Shown: positions 1 to 7,147 of the stretch, piece after piece
How positions within the stretch are numbered: the first letter of the stretch is position 1
Layout: each line of letters starts with the position of its first letter
Source of the DNA: Candidatus Pelearchaeum sp.
Lineage (GTDB): Archaea; Thermoproteota; Nitrososphaeria_A; Caldarchaeales; Caldarchaeaceae
Assembly: GCA_015520425.1 (NCBI GenBank)
Contig: WAQC01000109.1
Span: forward strand, 1-18,476
Reading direction: 5' to 3'
DNA length: 18,476 nt
Position numbers and translations under genes: made by a program
Notes under the pieces: model-generated
The model's database searches: none
The model's input: the letters and a program-made list of their open reading frames with translations, nothing else
Told to the model about the DNA's origin: nothing

Positions 1-2723
1 CTTCTCAGCACGTCGGCAAGCTTGGGTATTAACGCTGGAATCTCCTCCTTCTTCTCAGGAATCTCCACAACAGCCCTCTTGATTATCTGGCCCCTATTCC
101 TCTGGTTCACCCCATCTCCATCAATCACCAGTGTCGCAAGCCTAATCTTCCACTCGGCGGCCACGTATAGCGTTATCTTGTTGGGTCTCTTCTCTGTAAC
201 CTTTATTATCTCATAGATGTCATCGCGTAGGTCGCGTATAATTTCCTCCTTCAGTAGCTTCTGTATGTCTATATTCTCTGGGCTGTATCTGGGCCACTCT
301 GCTAGGGAGACGTATCCCTCGCCGCCCAGTATGCTCCATCCCTCCTCCGCGGTGTAGGGTGCGAATGGTGCCAAGAGCCTTGCCCAGGTCTCGGCAAATA
401 CCCTAGCGGCTGAGCCTAAGCGTCCGCCATTACGCCGCACATACCACCTAAAGTCATTAAGCATCCCGTAGATTACCTCGTTGCATGCTGTTCGTGTCTT
501 TAGTTTCTCTAAAGCCCTTGTTATGCGCGCTATCCTCACTTGGAGGCGTGAGAGAAGCCAGCCATCCGCCTCTAGAGCCTCGCGCGTAGCGTTGGCTGAC
601 TCTCTCATAATTGAGAGAATGTTATGCAAGTCTTTACCAACTTCAATAGCATTCTTCTCCCGCCAGTCTGGGTCGTCCAAGTCGTCAGCGCCCAATAGGA
701 GCGTGCATCGCGTTACATCTGCGCCGTGTCTTGCTATCGCAACCTTGAGGGGGATGAAGTTTCCCTTACTCTTTGACATCTTCATACCTTCTATGGTTAT
801 CATGCCATTAACACCAATTCCCCGCGGCCATCTTTCCTCATCAAATATGGCTGAGTGGTGGAATAGGTAGAATGTGAGGTGATTGGGGACTAGCTCCTTG
901 GCGGAGACGCGCATATCAACGGGATACCAGTAGAGAAACTCGTCGCGCATAGCTCTCAGCACTCCAGCGTCAATCCCACCCTTCCTAGCCAGCTCCTCAG
1001 CAGACCCCATACCCAGAAAGACGTAATCCAGAACCTCCGTGCTAACCTTGTCATGCAAGCATTTATCGTCATTCAGGTATTTGCTAATCGTGTATAGCGC
1101 GGGGTATATCGTTGAGTCGCTTAGCGTCTCCACTATCCAAGACCTATCCCAGGGCAGCGGCGTCCCAAGCCCAGTCTTACGGGTGCACGCCCAGTCGCGG
1201 AGCCAGTCAACGACGTTTAGAAACCACTGCCGCGCCTCCTCTGGATATATGTTCATGTCCTTTATTATTTTCCTGACCCTCTCCTTCCAGTCTTCGCGCG
1301 AATAGTTTAGGAACCACTGGTCTTCAACTATCTTGACTATACATTCATCCCCCGACCTGCATACTACCTTTTCAGGTAGGTCGTACATCGTGTCGCCTTC
1401 TCCCATGTTGATTAGTTTCTGGCGCACCGCTTCGCGTGCCTCGCTTACTCTCATTCCTTTGTAATCGCCACAGTTCTCCTTCAAGACACCGCTGTGAAAC
1501 TCGCGCGAATACACCTCTTTGGTTGCTTCTCCCAGCCTCTCGTCGCTCTGGTCTTCTATACCCATCTTCTCCACAACCTCTACCGCTGGCAGCTCGCCGA
1601 AGCCTGGAGTAGCGATAATAGAGATGGGCTTTATGGCTCTGATTAACTCAGCGCTTATTCCATAGGGGGCTAGACTCTCAGGTGTTCTCCAGAGGTCGCG
1701 GAGGGCGGCGTAGTCGTATGGGGCATGCGCGGGAACACTATACACCACACCACTCCCTATCGCTGGGTCAACAAAGCTAGCTGGGAGTATGAGTATCTCG
1801 GCACCCGTTAGCGGGACTCTGCACTTGGCTCCGATTAGCTTCCTTCCCTCCAGCTCCTCTACTAGTGAGATTCCACCCTTCTGCTCGCGTAGCTTCTCGT
1901 AGGCTTTACCGCTTATGAGAATCCTCTCCCCATTATTCCATCTAACAATCACGTATCTAGCTTCGGGGTTTATCCACACATTGGTAGCTCCGAATATCGT
2001 TTCAGGCCTTAACGTGGCTGCGGCCAGCTTAAAATCCCCAGCATCAAAGAAGACTAGTGTGAATTCTTCGGGGAAGACACCCTCTCCTGAGAGGCGGTCA
2101 TGGTCTCCTGTCGCGCTCTGGCATGATGGACACCAGACGACGGGGTGCTTGCCCTTAATCACATACCCATTACGCCTAAGCACCTCATACTGCCATGTTA
2201 TGAACCTACTATAGTATGGATGAAGGTCGGTTGTGTAGAATTCCCGCCGCCAATCAACAGACCACCCCATCAAATCTACTACCTGACGGTTTTCCGCTGT
2301 GTAGTATGAGCAGATGAAGGCTGGTTCTTGGAAGAAGGGTATGAGCTCCTCTGGCACGCCGTCAATCTCTTTAAGCATCTTGATTACCGACTCATCGCCC
2401 CTCTTGAGGCGCTCACTCGTTCCCGCTACTGCTTCCCCAGTCCAGTGCCACGACCAGGGGAATAGGACGTTATAGCCTTGCATCCGCTTAAACCGCGCTA
2501 TTACGTCGCCGCGCGTGAATGTGAATCCATGACCTAGGTGAAGAGGACCATTCTGATACGAGTATGGGACGCATATGAAGAATTTTGGCTTATCCTTCTG
2601 TGGTTCTGCCTGAAAGATAGCTTCTGCTTTCCATTTGTTAAGCCATTTAACTTCAATCTCGCGGGGGCTTGATAGCTTCTGCTTCGCGCCTAGCTCAAAA
2701 CCCTTACTTACCCACTCTACCAT
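1..2723 (-). CDS. leuS: Leucyl-tRNA synthetase, archaeal type (3' end beyond window)
   Basis: Class I aminoacyl-tRNA synthetase that charges tRNA-Leu in the cytoplasm. The minus strand reads open from 2723 to the window edge (907 codons). The N-terminus has the signature HLGH at residues 62-65 (in GPLHLGHG), followed by a segment typical of LeuRS (VIARFKRMQGYNVLFPWSWH). KMSKS lies at residues 648-652 and is followed by a helical anticodon-binding domain. Archaeal LeuRS is usually about 940-970 residues, so only the tip of the C-terminal domain is missing. ATG at 2723 is chosen; an in-frame TTG at 2749 would add nine residues and would suit a leaderless transcript from the TATA-like element at 2775-2782. 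A UspA gene lies upstream on the same strand. The identification is secure; only the start is open. Confidence 0.97.
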   Translation of the reverse strand, partial: MVEWVSKGFELGAKQKLSSPREIEVKWLNKWKAEAIFQAEPQKDKPKFFICVPYSYQNGPLHLGHGFTFTRGDVIARFKRMQGYNVLFPWSWHWTGEAVAGTSERLKRGDESVIKMLKEIDGVPEELIPFFQEPAFICSYYTAENRQVVDLMGWSVDWRREFYTTDLHPYYSRFITWQYEVLRRNGYVIKGKHPVVWCPSCQSATGDHDRLSGEGVFPEEFTLVFFDAGDFKLAAATLRPETIFGATNVWINPEARYVIVRWNNGERILISGKAYEKLREQKGGISLVEELEGRKLIGAKCRVPLTGAEILILPASFVDPAIGSGVVYSVPAHAPYDYAALRDLWRTPESLAPYGISAELIRAIKPISIIATPGFGELPAVEVVEKMGIEDQSDERLGEATKEVYSREFHSGVLKENCGDYKGMRVSEAREAVRQKLINMGEGDTMYDLPEKVVCRSGDECIVKIVEDQWFLNYSREDWKERVRKIIKDMNIYPEEARQWFLNVVDWLRDWACTRKTGLGTPLPWDRSWIVETLSDSTIYPALYTISKYLNDDKCLHDKVSTEVLDYVFLGMGSAEELARKGGIDAGVLRAMRDEFLYWYPVDMRVSAKELVPNHLTFYLFHHSAIFDEERWPRGIGVNGMITIEGMKMSKSKGNFIPLKVAIARHGADVTRCTLLLGADDLDDPDWREKNAIEVGKDLHNILSIMRESANATREALEADGWLLSRLQVRIARITRALEKLKTRTACNEVIYGMLNDFRWYVRRNGGRLGSAARVFAETWARLLAPFAPYTAEEGWSILGGEGYVSLAEWPRYSPENIDIQKLLKEEIIRDLRDDIYEIIKVTEKRPNKITLYVAAEWKIRLATLVIDGDGVNQRNRGQIIKRAVVEIPEKKEEIPALIPKLADVLR

Positions 2724-2774
2724 GCTGGCTTTGGTGATGTTTTTGCTCAACGGACTATAAGTGCTTTTAGCACG

Positions 2775-2782
2775 TATTTAAG
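2775..2782 (-). promoter_or_regulatory. TATA-box candidate for leuS
   Basis: The minus strand reads CTTAAATA here, about 28 nt upstream of an in-frame TTG and about 55 nt upstream of the preferred ATG of leuS. A perfect short inverted repeat (GTGCT, 3-nt loop, AGCAC at 2761-2773) lies between this box and the start. Position is the only evidence. Confidence 0.4.
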
Positions 2783-2799
2783 CCCTAGTTTTACTTCAT

Positions 2800-2808
2800 C
2801 AAAAATAA
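2800..2808 (-). terminator. Possible oligo-T terminator after the UspA gene
   Basis: On the minus strand a run reading TTATTTTTGA occurs about 22 nt past the UspA stop codon. Archaeal transcription can end at such U-tracts without a hairpin. No hairpin precedes it, so this is a weak call. Confidence 0.3.
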
Positions 2809-2829
2809 GAGGGGAAGATTATTTGCTGG

Positions 2830-3291
2830 TTATTTTACCACCAAGACGGAGCAGTGCGCGTGGTTTACTACTCCGCTTGCGACGCTCCCAACTAGGAGGC
2901 GCTTAAATCCGCTGAGCCCCCTAGTTCCAATAACTATTAGGTCAAATTTCTCGTTCTCAGCATAGTTCGTTATTGCTTCTACAACTGAGGAAGCACCTTC
3001 CAAAACTACGCTGTTGGCTTTTACACCCAGCGACTCTAGCTCAGCCACATATTTACCCATCCATTCCTCAGCCCTCTTCTTGGCTTGGGCATAGTATTCC
3101 TTGACAAACTCTACCGTAGCCCCCGCCGCTGGGACGGCTATTAGGTAAGAGCTGGGGGCGCTAATTACATGGAGAAGCGTGATATTTCCATCGTATCGCT
3201 TAGCAAGCTCAACAGCTACACGGACAGCCTTTCCAGAAAACTCAGAACCATCAACAGGAACTAGAATCTTCTTAAATGATGAAAAGGACAT
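2830..3291 (-). CDS. Universal stress protein (UspA) family, ATP-binding type
   Basis: Single-domain UspA protein of 153 residues, the usual size for the family, predicted cytoplasmic. It starts with KKILVPVDGSEFSGKAV, the first beta strand and nucleotide-contacting Asp. It ends with the ATP-binding signature G-2x-G-9x-G-S (GTRGLSGFKRLLVGS, about residues 122-136) and the closing strand SVLVVK. Intact signature residues suggest it binds ATP, which splits UspA proteins into two groups. The ATG at 3291 has GAGG a few bases upstream, so the start is well supported. It sits between leuS and the ESCRT-III gene on the same strand with about 50 nt to the latter and its own TATA-like element near 3323-3330. 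Which stress it responds to cannot be read from the sequence. Confidence 0.93.
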   Translation of the reverse strand: MSFSSFKKILVPVDGSEFSGKAVRVAVELAKRYDGNITLLHVISAPSSYLIAVPAAGATVEFVKEYYAQAKKRAEEWMGKYVAELESLGVKANSVVLEGASSVVEAITNYAENEKFDLIVIGTRGLSGFKRLLVGSVASGVVNHAHCSVLVVK

Positions 3292-3340
3292 ATTTCCTCA
3301 CATAATTATATGCAACATATCGTTTTATTAAACGTTATTT

Positions 3341-3889
3341 TTACTCGTTTGAAACATTCGGCATAATCGTCTTCATACGCTGTGCAGCTATCTCGCTGGC
3401 TTTATTGAGTATTTCCTGCGCATCGTCATCAACGGCGGTGTATGAGTAGTAGTTATCTGACGATACGCCCATCTCAATCATAATATCATCAAGTATTGAG
3501 TGTGTTTTTGAGAGCTCGTGAGCAACTTCTGGAACAGCTCCTTTCACATCTTCTTGAATCTGACTCAGAACTTCATGTATTGGTTTTACTGATTTTCTGA
3601 CTGAGCTGAAGTCTCTCACTGTCTCTAGGCGTAGGATTATTCCCTCCAGTGATGCCTGGCTTCTGAGCATAGAGTATAGCATGCGTTTAAGTTCGCTGAG
3701 CTCCTTTGCATAGAGTAGTGCGCGTTCTTCGTCTTTTTCCTCCTTGGCTCTTAGTGAGAGTTCAAATAGGCTACGCGCCCGCGATGACATGGAGCTTGTA
3801 CGCGCACTTAGCTTATCGTTATGTATCCTGAGCTGGGCTACAACCTCGTCAAGACGCCTCTCCAGACTCCTGCCACGCCTATTAAGCAC
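3341..3889 (-). CDS. ESCRT-III (Snf7/CdvB) family protein
   Basis: A 182-residue charged, all-helical protein. The segment at residues 44-95 (FELSLRAKEEKDEERALLYAK, then ELSELKRMLYSMLRSQASLEG, then IILRLETVRDF) matches the core helices of archaeal CdvB proteins, as does PIHEVLSQIQEDVKGAVPEVA. In TACK archaea these polymerise on membranes during cytokinesis, with CdvA and the ATPase CdvC. Neither partner is in the window, so this is a solo paralogue. At 182 residues it has room for the ESCRT-III core and a short tail, but I do not see the winged-helix domain that links full-length CdvB to CdvA, nor a clear proline-rich MIM2 motif. That makes a CdvB1/B2-like accessory role plausible. The start is GTG at 3889, the only standard start after an upstream in-frame stop. 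The family is clear; the paralogue class is inferred. Confidence 0.88.
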   Translation of the reverse strand: MLNRRGRSLERRLDEVVAQLRIHNDKLSARTSSMSSRARSLFELSLRAKEEKDEERALLYAKELSELKRMLYSMLRSQASLEGIILRLETVRDFSSVRKSVKPIHEVLSQIQEDVKGAVPEVAHELSKTHSILDDIMIEMGVSSDNYYSYTAVDDDAQEILNKASEIAAQRMKTIMPNVSNE

Positions 3890-3987
3890 GCGGCATAACG
3901 CTATACACGCCTCTAAAAGGCTTGCTGGCCGAGGATGCTGGAGAAACTATCAGCAATATGCCCACGTAACACCTTCATATCATATGC

Positions 3988-3994
3988 TTTTATG
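3988..3994 (+). promoter_or_regulatory. TATA-box candidate for tRNA-Arg
   Basis: TTTTATG is centred about 28 nt upstream of the mature 5' end of tRNA-Arg(UCG), the expected distance for an archaeal TATA box. Position is the only support. Confidence 0.4.
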
Positions 3995-4050
3995 CTCGTG
4001 CTAGGTATAACACCACATGGGCCCGTAGCCTAGAATGGACGAGGGCGCCG

Positions 4051-4064
4051 AAGAGCATGCGCAG
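4051..4064 (+). other. 14-nt tRNA intron at non-canonical position 29/30
   Basis: The archaeal splice motif fits well. The exon-side helix is AGG (4042-4044) with CCT (4066-4068), and the central helix is GCGC (4045-4048) with GCGC (4059-4062). The bulges are CG|A (4049-4051) and AG|G (4063-4065). Cleavage between the second and third base of each bulge removes 14 nt and restores anticodon-stem pairs 27-31 with 39-43. The central helix uses D-stem bases, so this fold competes with the mature D-arm before splicing. At 14 nt it is near the short end of what I know for archaeal tRNA introns. Confidence 0.85.
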
Positions 4065-4072
4065 GCCTTCGG

Positions 4073-4101
4073 ACCTCCTAAGCAGAGAAAGGCGGGAAGA
4101 C
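4073..4101 (+). other. 29-nt tRNA intron at canonical position 37/38
   Basis: Positions 32-35 (CTTC, 4067-4070) pair perfectly with GAAG at 4096-4099. The bulges are GG|A (4071-4073) and AC|A (4100-4102), and the intron-side helix CCTCCT/AGGCGG has one mismatch. This is the textbook bulge-helix-bulge for the standard archaeal intron site. Removal leaves a seven-base anticodon loop with T33 and anticodon UCG. Confidence 0.88.
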
Positions 4102-4180
4102 AGCCGGAGGTCGTGGGTTCAAGTCCCACCGGGCCCGTGTATCAATAACTATATCAGGTATCGTTGTGTTGGATTGTTGG

Positions 4181-4354
4181 ATGGCTGGTAAGCTTCAGAT
4201 ATGTCCCCAGTGTAAGGGCGTGAATCTGAGCCTTCATTTAGGGGGATTTCTTGGCATGTTGTATAGGTGCGGCGACTGTGGTTATGTTGGGCCTTTTATA
4301 ATTGAGATGACCGTTGAAGAGTATGAAAAAATGTCTAGAGAGTCGCGTGGCTAG
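4181..4354 (+). CDS. Small zinc-ribbon protein
   Basis: A 57-residue protein with two CxxC knuckles, CPQC near the N-terminus and CGDC after about 26 residues, the spacing of a zinc ribbon. Between them is a glycine/leucine stretch (LSLHLGGFLGMLYRC). The tail is acidic (IIEMTVEEYEKMSRES). It may bind nucleic acid or a partner protein; the sequence does not say which. ATG at 4181 begins just before the ribbon; a GTG at 4166 would add five residues. The gene begins 43 nt after tRNA-Arg and could be on the same transcript. Its stop codon overlaps that of the convergent CBS-HPF gene, the two stops sharing the palindrome CTAG. I do not recognise a named family. Confidence 0.8.
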   Translation: MAGKLQICPQCKGVNLSLHLGGFLGMLYRCGDCGYVGPFIIEMTVEEYEKMSRESRG

Positions 4355-5526
4355 TATGATTCTGCCAGCCGCTCCAGCAGCTCATCCGCATATGGGTATT
4401 TTGAGGCAAGTTTGCGCGAGAGTAGGAACTGCCTCTCTATCCGTTCCAAAGCAGCCCTCGCGGCGAAGTCCGCGCGCCAAGCCTCACCAGTCCCAACGAA
4501 TTGATACTTATCAGTCTTGAGACGCGCTCTACAATGTATTAGATGCATATCTCCATGTTTCTCTTTATGCTCCTTGAAGTATAGCGTTAGGAAGCCGTTT
4601 CCCAGCGACTCGTTGAAGCGCTTGACGAAACGCTCAGCCATGGCCATAACTCTGTCTTTATCATCAAAATCTACATGCTCCATCTTGTATGATACCTGAA
4701 TGGATATCCCCCGCTCCTGTTTTGTTGCCAGCCGCGCTATCGGCTCAAGCACATCCATCATGGTTATGATTCCCTCCACCGAGCCGTCATCAACGACGAC
4801 TAGACAAGAGACATCATTACTGCTCATTTTTTGCAGTGCTCTTATCACAGGTTCGCGCGGCGACGTAGTTATGACAGGCTTTGACATTATCTCTGAGACC
4901 TTGTTGCTCAGTGTTCTGGCCTTCTCACCTATAGTCTCACCCCTGGTGGCACGCTCGCGGGGCTTGATAACCTTCTCAACTATATCATGAACAGTTACTA
5001 TGCCGCGTAGCGCTCCCCGCTCAACAACAGGCAGGCGCGATATACCCATCTCACGCATCAACGAGATAGCCTTACCTATAGTATCATTAGCCTTCACGGT
5101 TACGGGGTCTTTAGTCATAACGTCTCTCACCAGCGTCTTCTGGAGAACAGGCTGGGCGGCTTCTGCTATCCTGTCCACGGTAACTATGCCTATTGGTTTT
5201 CCATCCTCCATTACTGGCAGCGCTTTTAGGTTGTTCTCAAGCATTAGGCGCGCTGCTTCAGTTATGCTTGAGGATGATGTGAGCTTGGGCGCTTTTATCG
5301 CGAACGACTTGGCTTTGGCTTCGGCCATGTTTATATGCGGGCGTAGCAGCACTCTTTCCGTCAAAATCCCATAAACACGGCCTTCACTGCTACCGTCAAG
5401 AACCACGACTATAGGCGTATCCTTCTCCGAGAAAATCCCAGCAACCTTAGTGAGAGCATCATCCACATTAACGCTCTCAAACTCGCGGATGAGAATTTCC
5501 CCCACAGCGGGGAGCTCTTCACTCAT
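4351..5526 (-). CDS. Four-CBS-domain protein with C-terminal HPF/S30AE-like domain
   Basis: 391 residues. Four CBS repeats (about 10-62, 76-125, 131-187, 209-266) form two Bateman modules, which usually bind adenine nucleotides. Examples are VRDVMTKDPVTVKANDTIGK in repeat 3 and SEIMSKPVITTSPREPVIRA in repeat 4. Residues 274-371 have strand-helix-strand-strand-strand-helix order. The final helix (WRADFAARAALERIERQF), preceded by a strand ending FVGTGEA, matches the S30AE/HPF family that binds the 30S decoding region during ribosome hibernation. The likely role is a nucleotide-sensing translation silencer. I recall that a CBS-domain hibernation factor has been described on crenarchaeal ribosomes; I cannot check whether this is its orthologue. 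ATG at 5526 lies about 29 nt from a minus-strand TATA-like ACATAAAT (5551-5558), suggesting a leaderless mRNA. CBS calls are certain; the HPF call is by pattern. Confidence 0.9.
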   Translation of the reverse strand: MSEELPAVGEILIREFESVNVDDALTKVAGIFSEKDTPIVVVLDGSSEGRVYGILTERVLLRPHINMAEAKAKSFAIKAPKLTSSSSITEAARLMLENNLKALPVMEDGKPIGIVTVDRIAEAAQPVLQKTLVRDVMTKDPVTVKANDTIGKAISLMREMGISRLPVVERGALRGIVTVHDIVEKVIKPRERATRGETIGEKARTLSNKVSEIMSKPVITTSPREPVIRALQKMSSNDVSCLVVVDDGSVEGIITMMDVLEPIARLATKQERGISIQVSYKMEHVDFDDKDRVMAMAERFVKRFNESLGNGFLTLYFKEHKEKHGDMHLIHCRARLKTDKYQFVGTGEAWRADFAARAALERIERQFLLSRKLASKYPYADELLERLAESY

Positions 5527-5573
5527 ACAACCTGATAACAGTGAAGCGGAATTTATGTTTGTGAAGCAAAACT

Positions 5574-5582
5574 CTATTATAT
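5574..5582 (+). promoter_or_regulatory. TATA-box candidate for tRNA-Thr
   Basis: CTATTATAT is centred about 27 nt upstream of the mature 5' end of tRNA-Thr(CGU) at 5606, as expected for an archaeal promoter. The divergent CBS-HPF gene appears to use a separate minus-strand element at 5551-5558. Confidence 0.55.
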
Positions 5583-5605
5583 CCCCACTATCATAGTTGG
5601 CAGCG

Positions 5606-5677
5606 GCCCCGGTAGCTTAGCGGTAGAGCGCCGGCCTCGTAAGCCGGCGGCCGCGGGTTCAAATCCCGCCCGGGGCT
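5606..5677 (+). tRNA. tRNA-Thr(CGU), intronless
   Basis: A complete 72-nt cloverleaf. The acceptor GCCCCGG/CCGGGGC has discriminator T, the D-arm is GCTT-AGCGGTA-GAGC, the anticodon stem CCGGC/GCCGG, the loop CTCGTAA with anticodon CGU (reads ACG), and the T-arm GCGGG-TTCAAAT-CCCGC. No CCA is encoded. The stop codon of the minus-strand propeller gene begins only five bases past the 3' end, so the two transcripts converge and must overlap or terminate within each other. Confidence 0.97.
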
Positions 5678-5681
5678 TGTT

Positions 5682-7136
5682 TCAGCTCTGGTTCTCTACC
5701 TCTAGGTATAGTATAGCTGAGCTTATTATCTGTCCGTCTGATGCTCCTACCGTTAGGGTGTAGTTTCCTGGTTTAATGCTGTCGTGAAGAGTTATGGTGA
5801 GCGTTGTTATTTGTGTGTATTTCTCTATTATGACGCTTGGGGAGAAGCTGGTTGTGGCGTTTATTATCCTACCTAATGGTGAGAGGGTTCCAGAAATCAT
5901 GAAAGACACGGGTGTCTTCAGCTTGCCTATTATAAACACATCAACCTTAACCACGCTTCCTGGTTTGGTCTTTACATAGTTCTGTGATAATGATACGCTG
6001 AAGGGAATAGTCTTTAGAGTGTCTATAAACCCTATCTTATTCTCCGAGTATTCCGTAAACCACACACGCCTATCCTGTGCTACTATGAACTGTATTGTGT
6101 TGAGTGATGAGGTTATTCTTCCTCTCGGAAGCTCATACTCAAGCAGAGTGTTTAGGCGGGGGCTGAATTTTGCTATTCTATTCCCAGCCTGCTCTAGAAT
6201 CCATACGTTTCCAACATTGTCTATATAGAGTGAGAGCGGGAGTGATGGATTTCCATTCTTGAGTGATGTGGAGAACCTCTTCAACTGTCCGCTTGAGGGG
6301 TCAAATTGTATGAAGACGCTCCCCATAAGTTCTCCAAAATCCGTAAACCATAGAGAGCCGTCAGGCGCTATTCCCAAGCTCACTGGTGTGAAGATAGCCT
6401 CTGGAAGCTGGACTTCTTCAAACCGTTCCTCATCTGGGTAGAACTTAAACAGCCTGCCGAAGGCTCTTTCAGAAACCCAAACCACGCCATCCATATCAAC
6501 CACTATTGAGACAGGCGCGGGGGTTAATTCGCCTTCATCAGGCTTGGGTAGAGCATACTCTCTTATCAGGCCACTCTCAGGCTCTATAACAGCTATCTTA
6601 CCGCTGGACATCTCCGCAACCCACACACGCCCAGACTCGTCTATATCCAGCTGTAGCGGAAAAGCATTACGTGAAGGAAGCTCATAACGCGAAAATTCTC
6701 CACTCCTAGGCTCAAAACTCCATACAGAATTATCAGAGGTGCTGGGAAACCAGAGCCTACCGTTGGAGTCTATATCAATCATCCAGATTATGGTCCTAGT
6801 CTGGTTCATTGGTATCTTATAGCGTCTAAAAACATTCTCCACAGGGTTAAAGCTTATGAGAGAAGTAACGTTAGTGGCGGCTATCCATACTACTCCCTCA
6901 TCATCAACCGCTATACCCATAGGGCCTGAGTTGGGTATAGGAAGCTCATACTCCACCACGTATGGGCTGAAGCCTACTATTGGTTCGCTCACCACATACA
7001 TCTCTAAGCGCTGAGTTGGTGGCCCTATGATTATTAAGTAGATTAGGAAGGAGAACGCGAAAAGCTCGGCTAGGATTAGCGACGCTAATACCCGCGAGAG
7101 CTTCTTTCTTGTTTTCCTCGTAACCTGACTATCCAA
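5682..7136 (-). CDS. Membrane-anchored streptogramin-lyase-like (Vgb) beta-propeller
   Basis: 484 residues. A basic N-terminus (TRKTRKKL) precedes one hydrophobic segment at about 15-37, a signal anchor placing the rest outside the cytoplasm. Residues about 55-370 hold six or seven repeats with the recurring core G-x-V-W-V/I/F and F-x-P, ending in LP (for example MDGVVWVSERAFGRLFKFYP, then PDGSLWFTDFG). This is the Vgb/SMP-30/NHL-type propeller. The C-terminal ~100 residues look like an Ig-like beta domain (KPGNYTLTVGASDG). True Vgb lyases linearise streptogramins, but most relatives have unknown roles, so substrate and activity are not assigned. TTG at 7136 is the first start after an in-frame stop and lies 11 nt past the pyruvate kinase stop, so both are probably cotranscribed. 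Confidence 0.85.
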   Translation of the reverse strand: MDSQVTRKTRKKLSRVLASLILAELFAFSFLIYLIIIGPPTQRLEMYVVSEPIVGFSPYVVEYELPIPNSGPMGIAVDDEGVVWIAATNVTSLISFNPVENVFRRYKIPMNQTRTIIWMIDIDSNGRLWFPSTSDNSVWSFEPRSGEFSRYELPSRNAFPLQLDIDESGRVWVAEMSSGKIAVIEPESGLIREYALPKPDEGELTPAPVSIVVDMDGVVWVSERAFGRLFKFYPDEERFEEVQLPEAIFTPVSLGIAPDGSLWFTDFGELMGSVFIQFDPSSGQLKRFSTSLKNGNPSLPLSLYIDNVGNVWILEQAGNRIAKFSPRLNTLLEYELPRGRITSSLNTIQFIVAQDRRVWFTEYSENKIGFIDTLKTIPFSVSLSQNYVKTKPGSVVKVDVFIIGKLKTPVSFMISGTLSPLGRIINATTSFSPSVIIEKYTQITTLTITLHDSIKPGNYTLTVGASDGQIISSAILYLEVENQS

Positions 7137-7147
7137 CCAGATTCATC

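Larger units (their letters stand above)
4019..4137 (+). tRNA. tRNA-Arg(UCG) interrupted by two introns
   Basis: The acceptor GGGCCCG (4019-4025) pairs with CGGGCCC (4130-4136), with discriminator G4137 and no encoded CCA. The D-stem is GCCT/GGGC (4028-4031 with 4043-4046), the T-arm is GTGGG-TTCAAGT-CCCAC and the variable loop is AGGTC. The 119-nt gene becomes a 76-nt class I tRNA only if 4051-4064 and 4073-4101 are removed. The anticodon stem is then CCGGC/GCCGG and the loop C-T-TCG-G-A, anticodon UCG (reads CGA). Both junctions form bulge-helix-bulge structures (see intron entries). Unspliced, the gene can be misread as a class II tRNA, because ACCTCC and GGAGGT imitate a variable arm. TTTTATG at 3988-3994 is a likely TATA box. 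Confidence 0.92.

Noticed and set aside
22..2214. Several plus-strand open frames opposite leuS
   Set aside because: They lie across a continuous, motif-bearing minus-strand LeuRS frame, have no recognisable domains and no start signals, so they are shadows of its codon use.
4019..4137. Reading the tRNA-Arg locus as an intron-bearing class II (Leu/Ser-type) tRNA
   Set aside because: CCGAAG/CTTCGG and ACCTCC/GGAGGT can pair, but the resulting anticodon loop is 13-15 nt with no sensible anticodon. The two-intron class I solution pairs at every arm.
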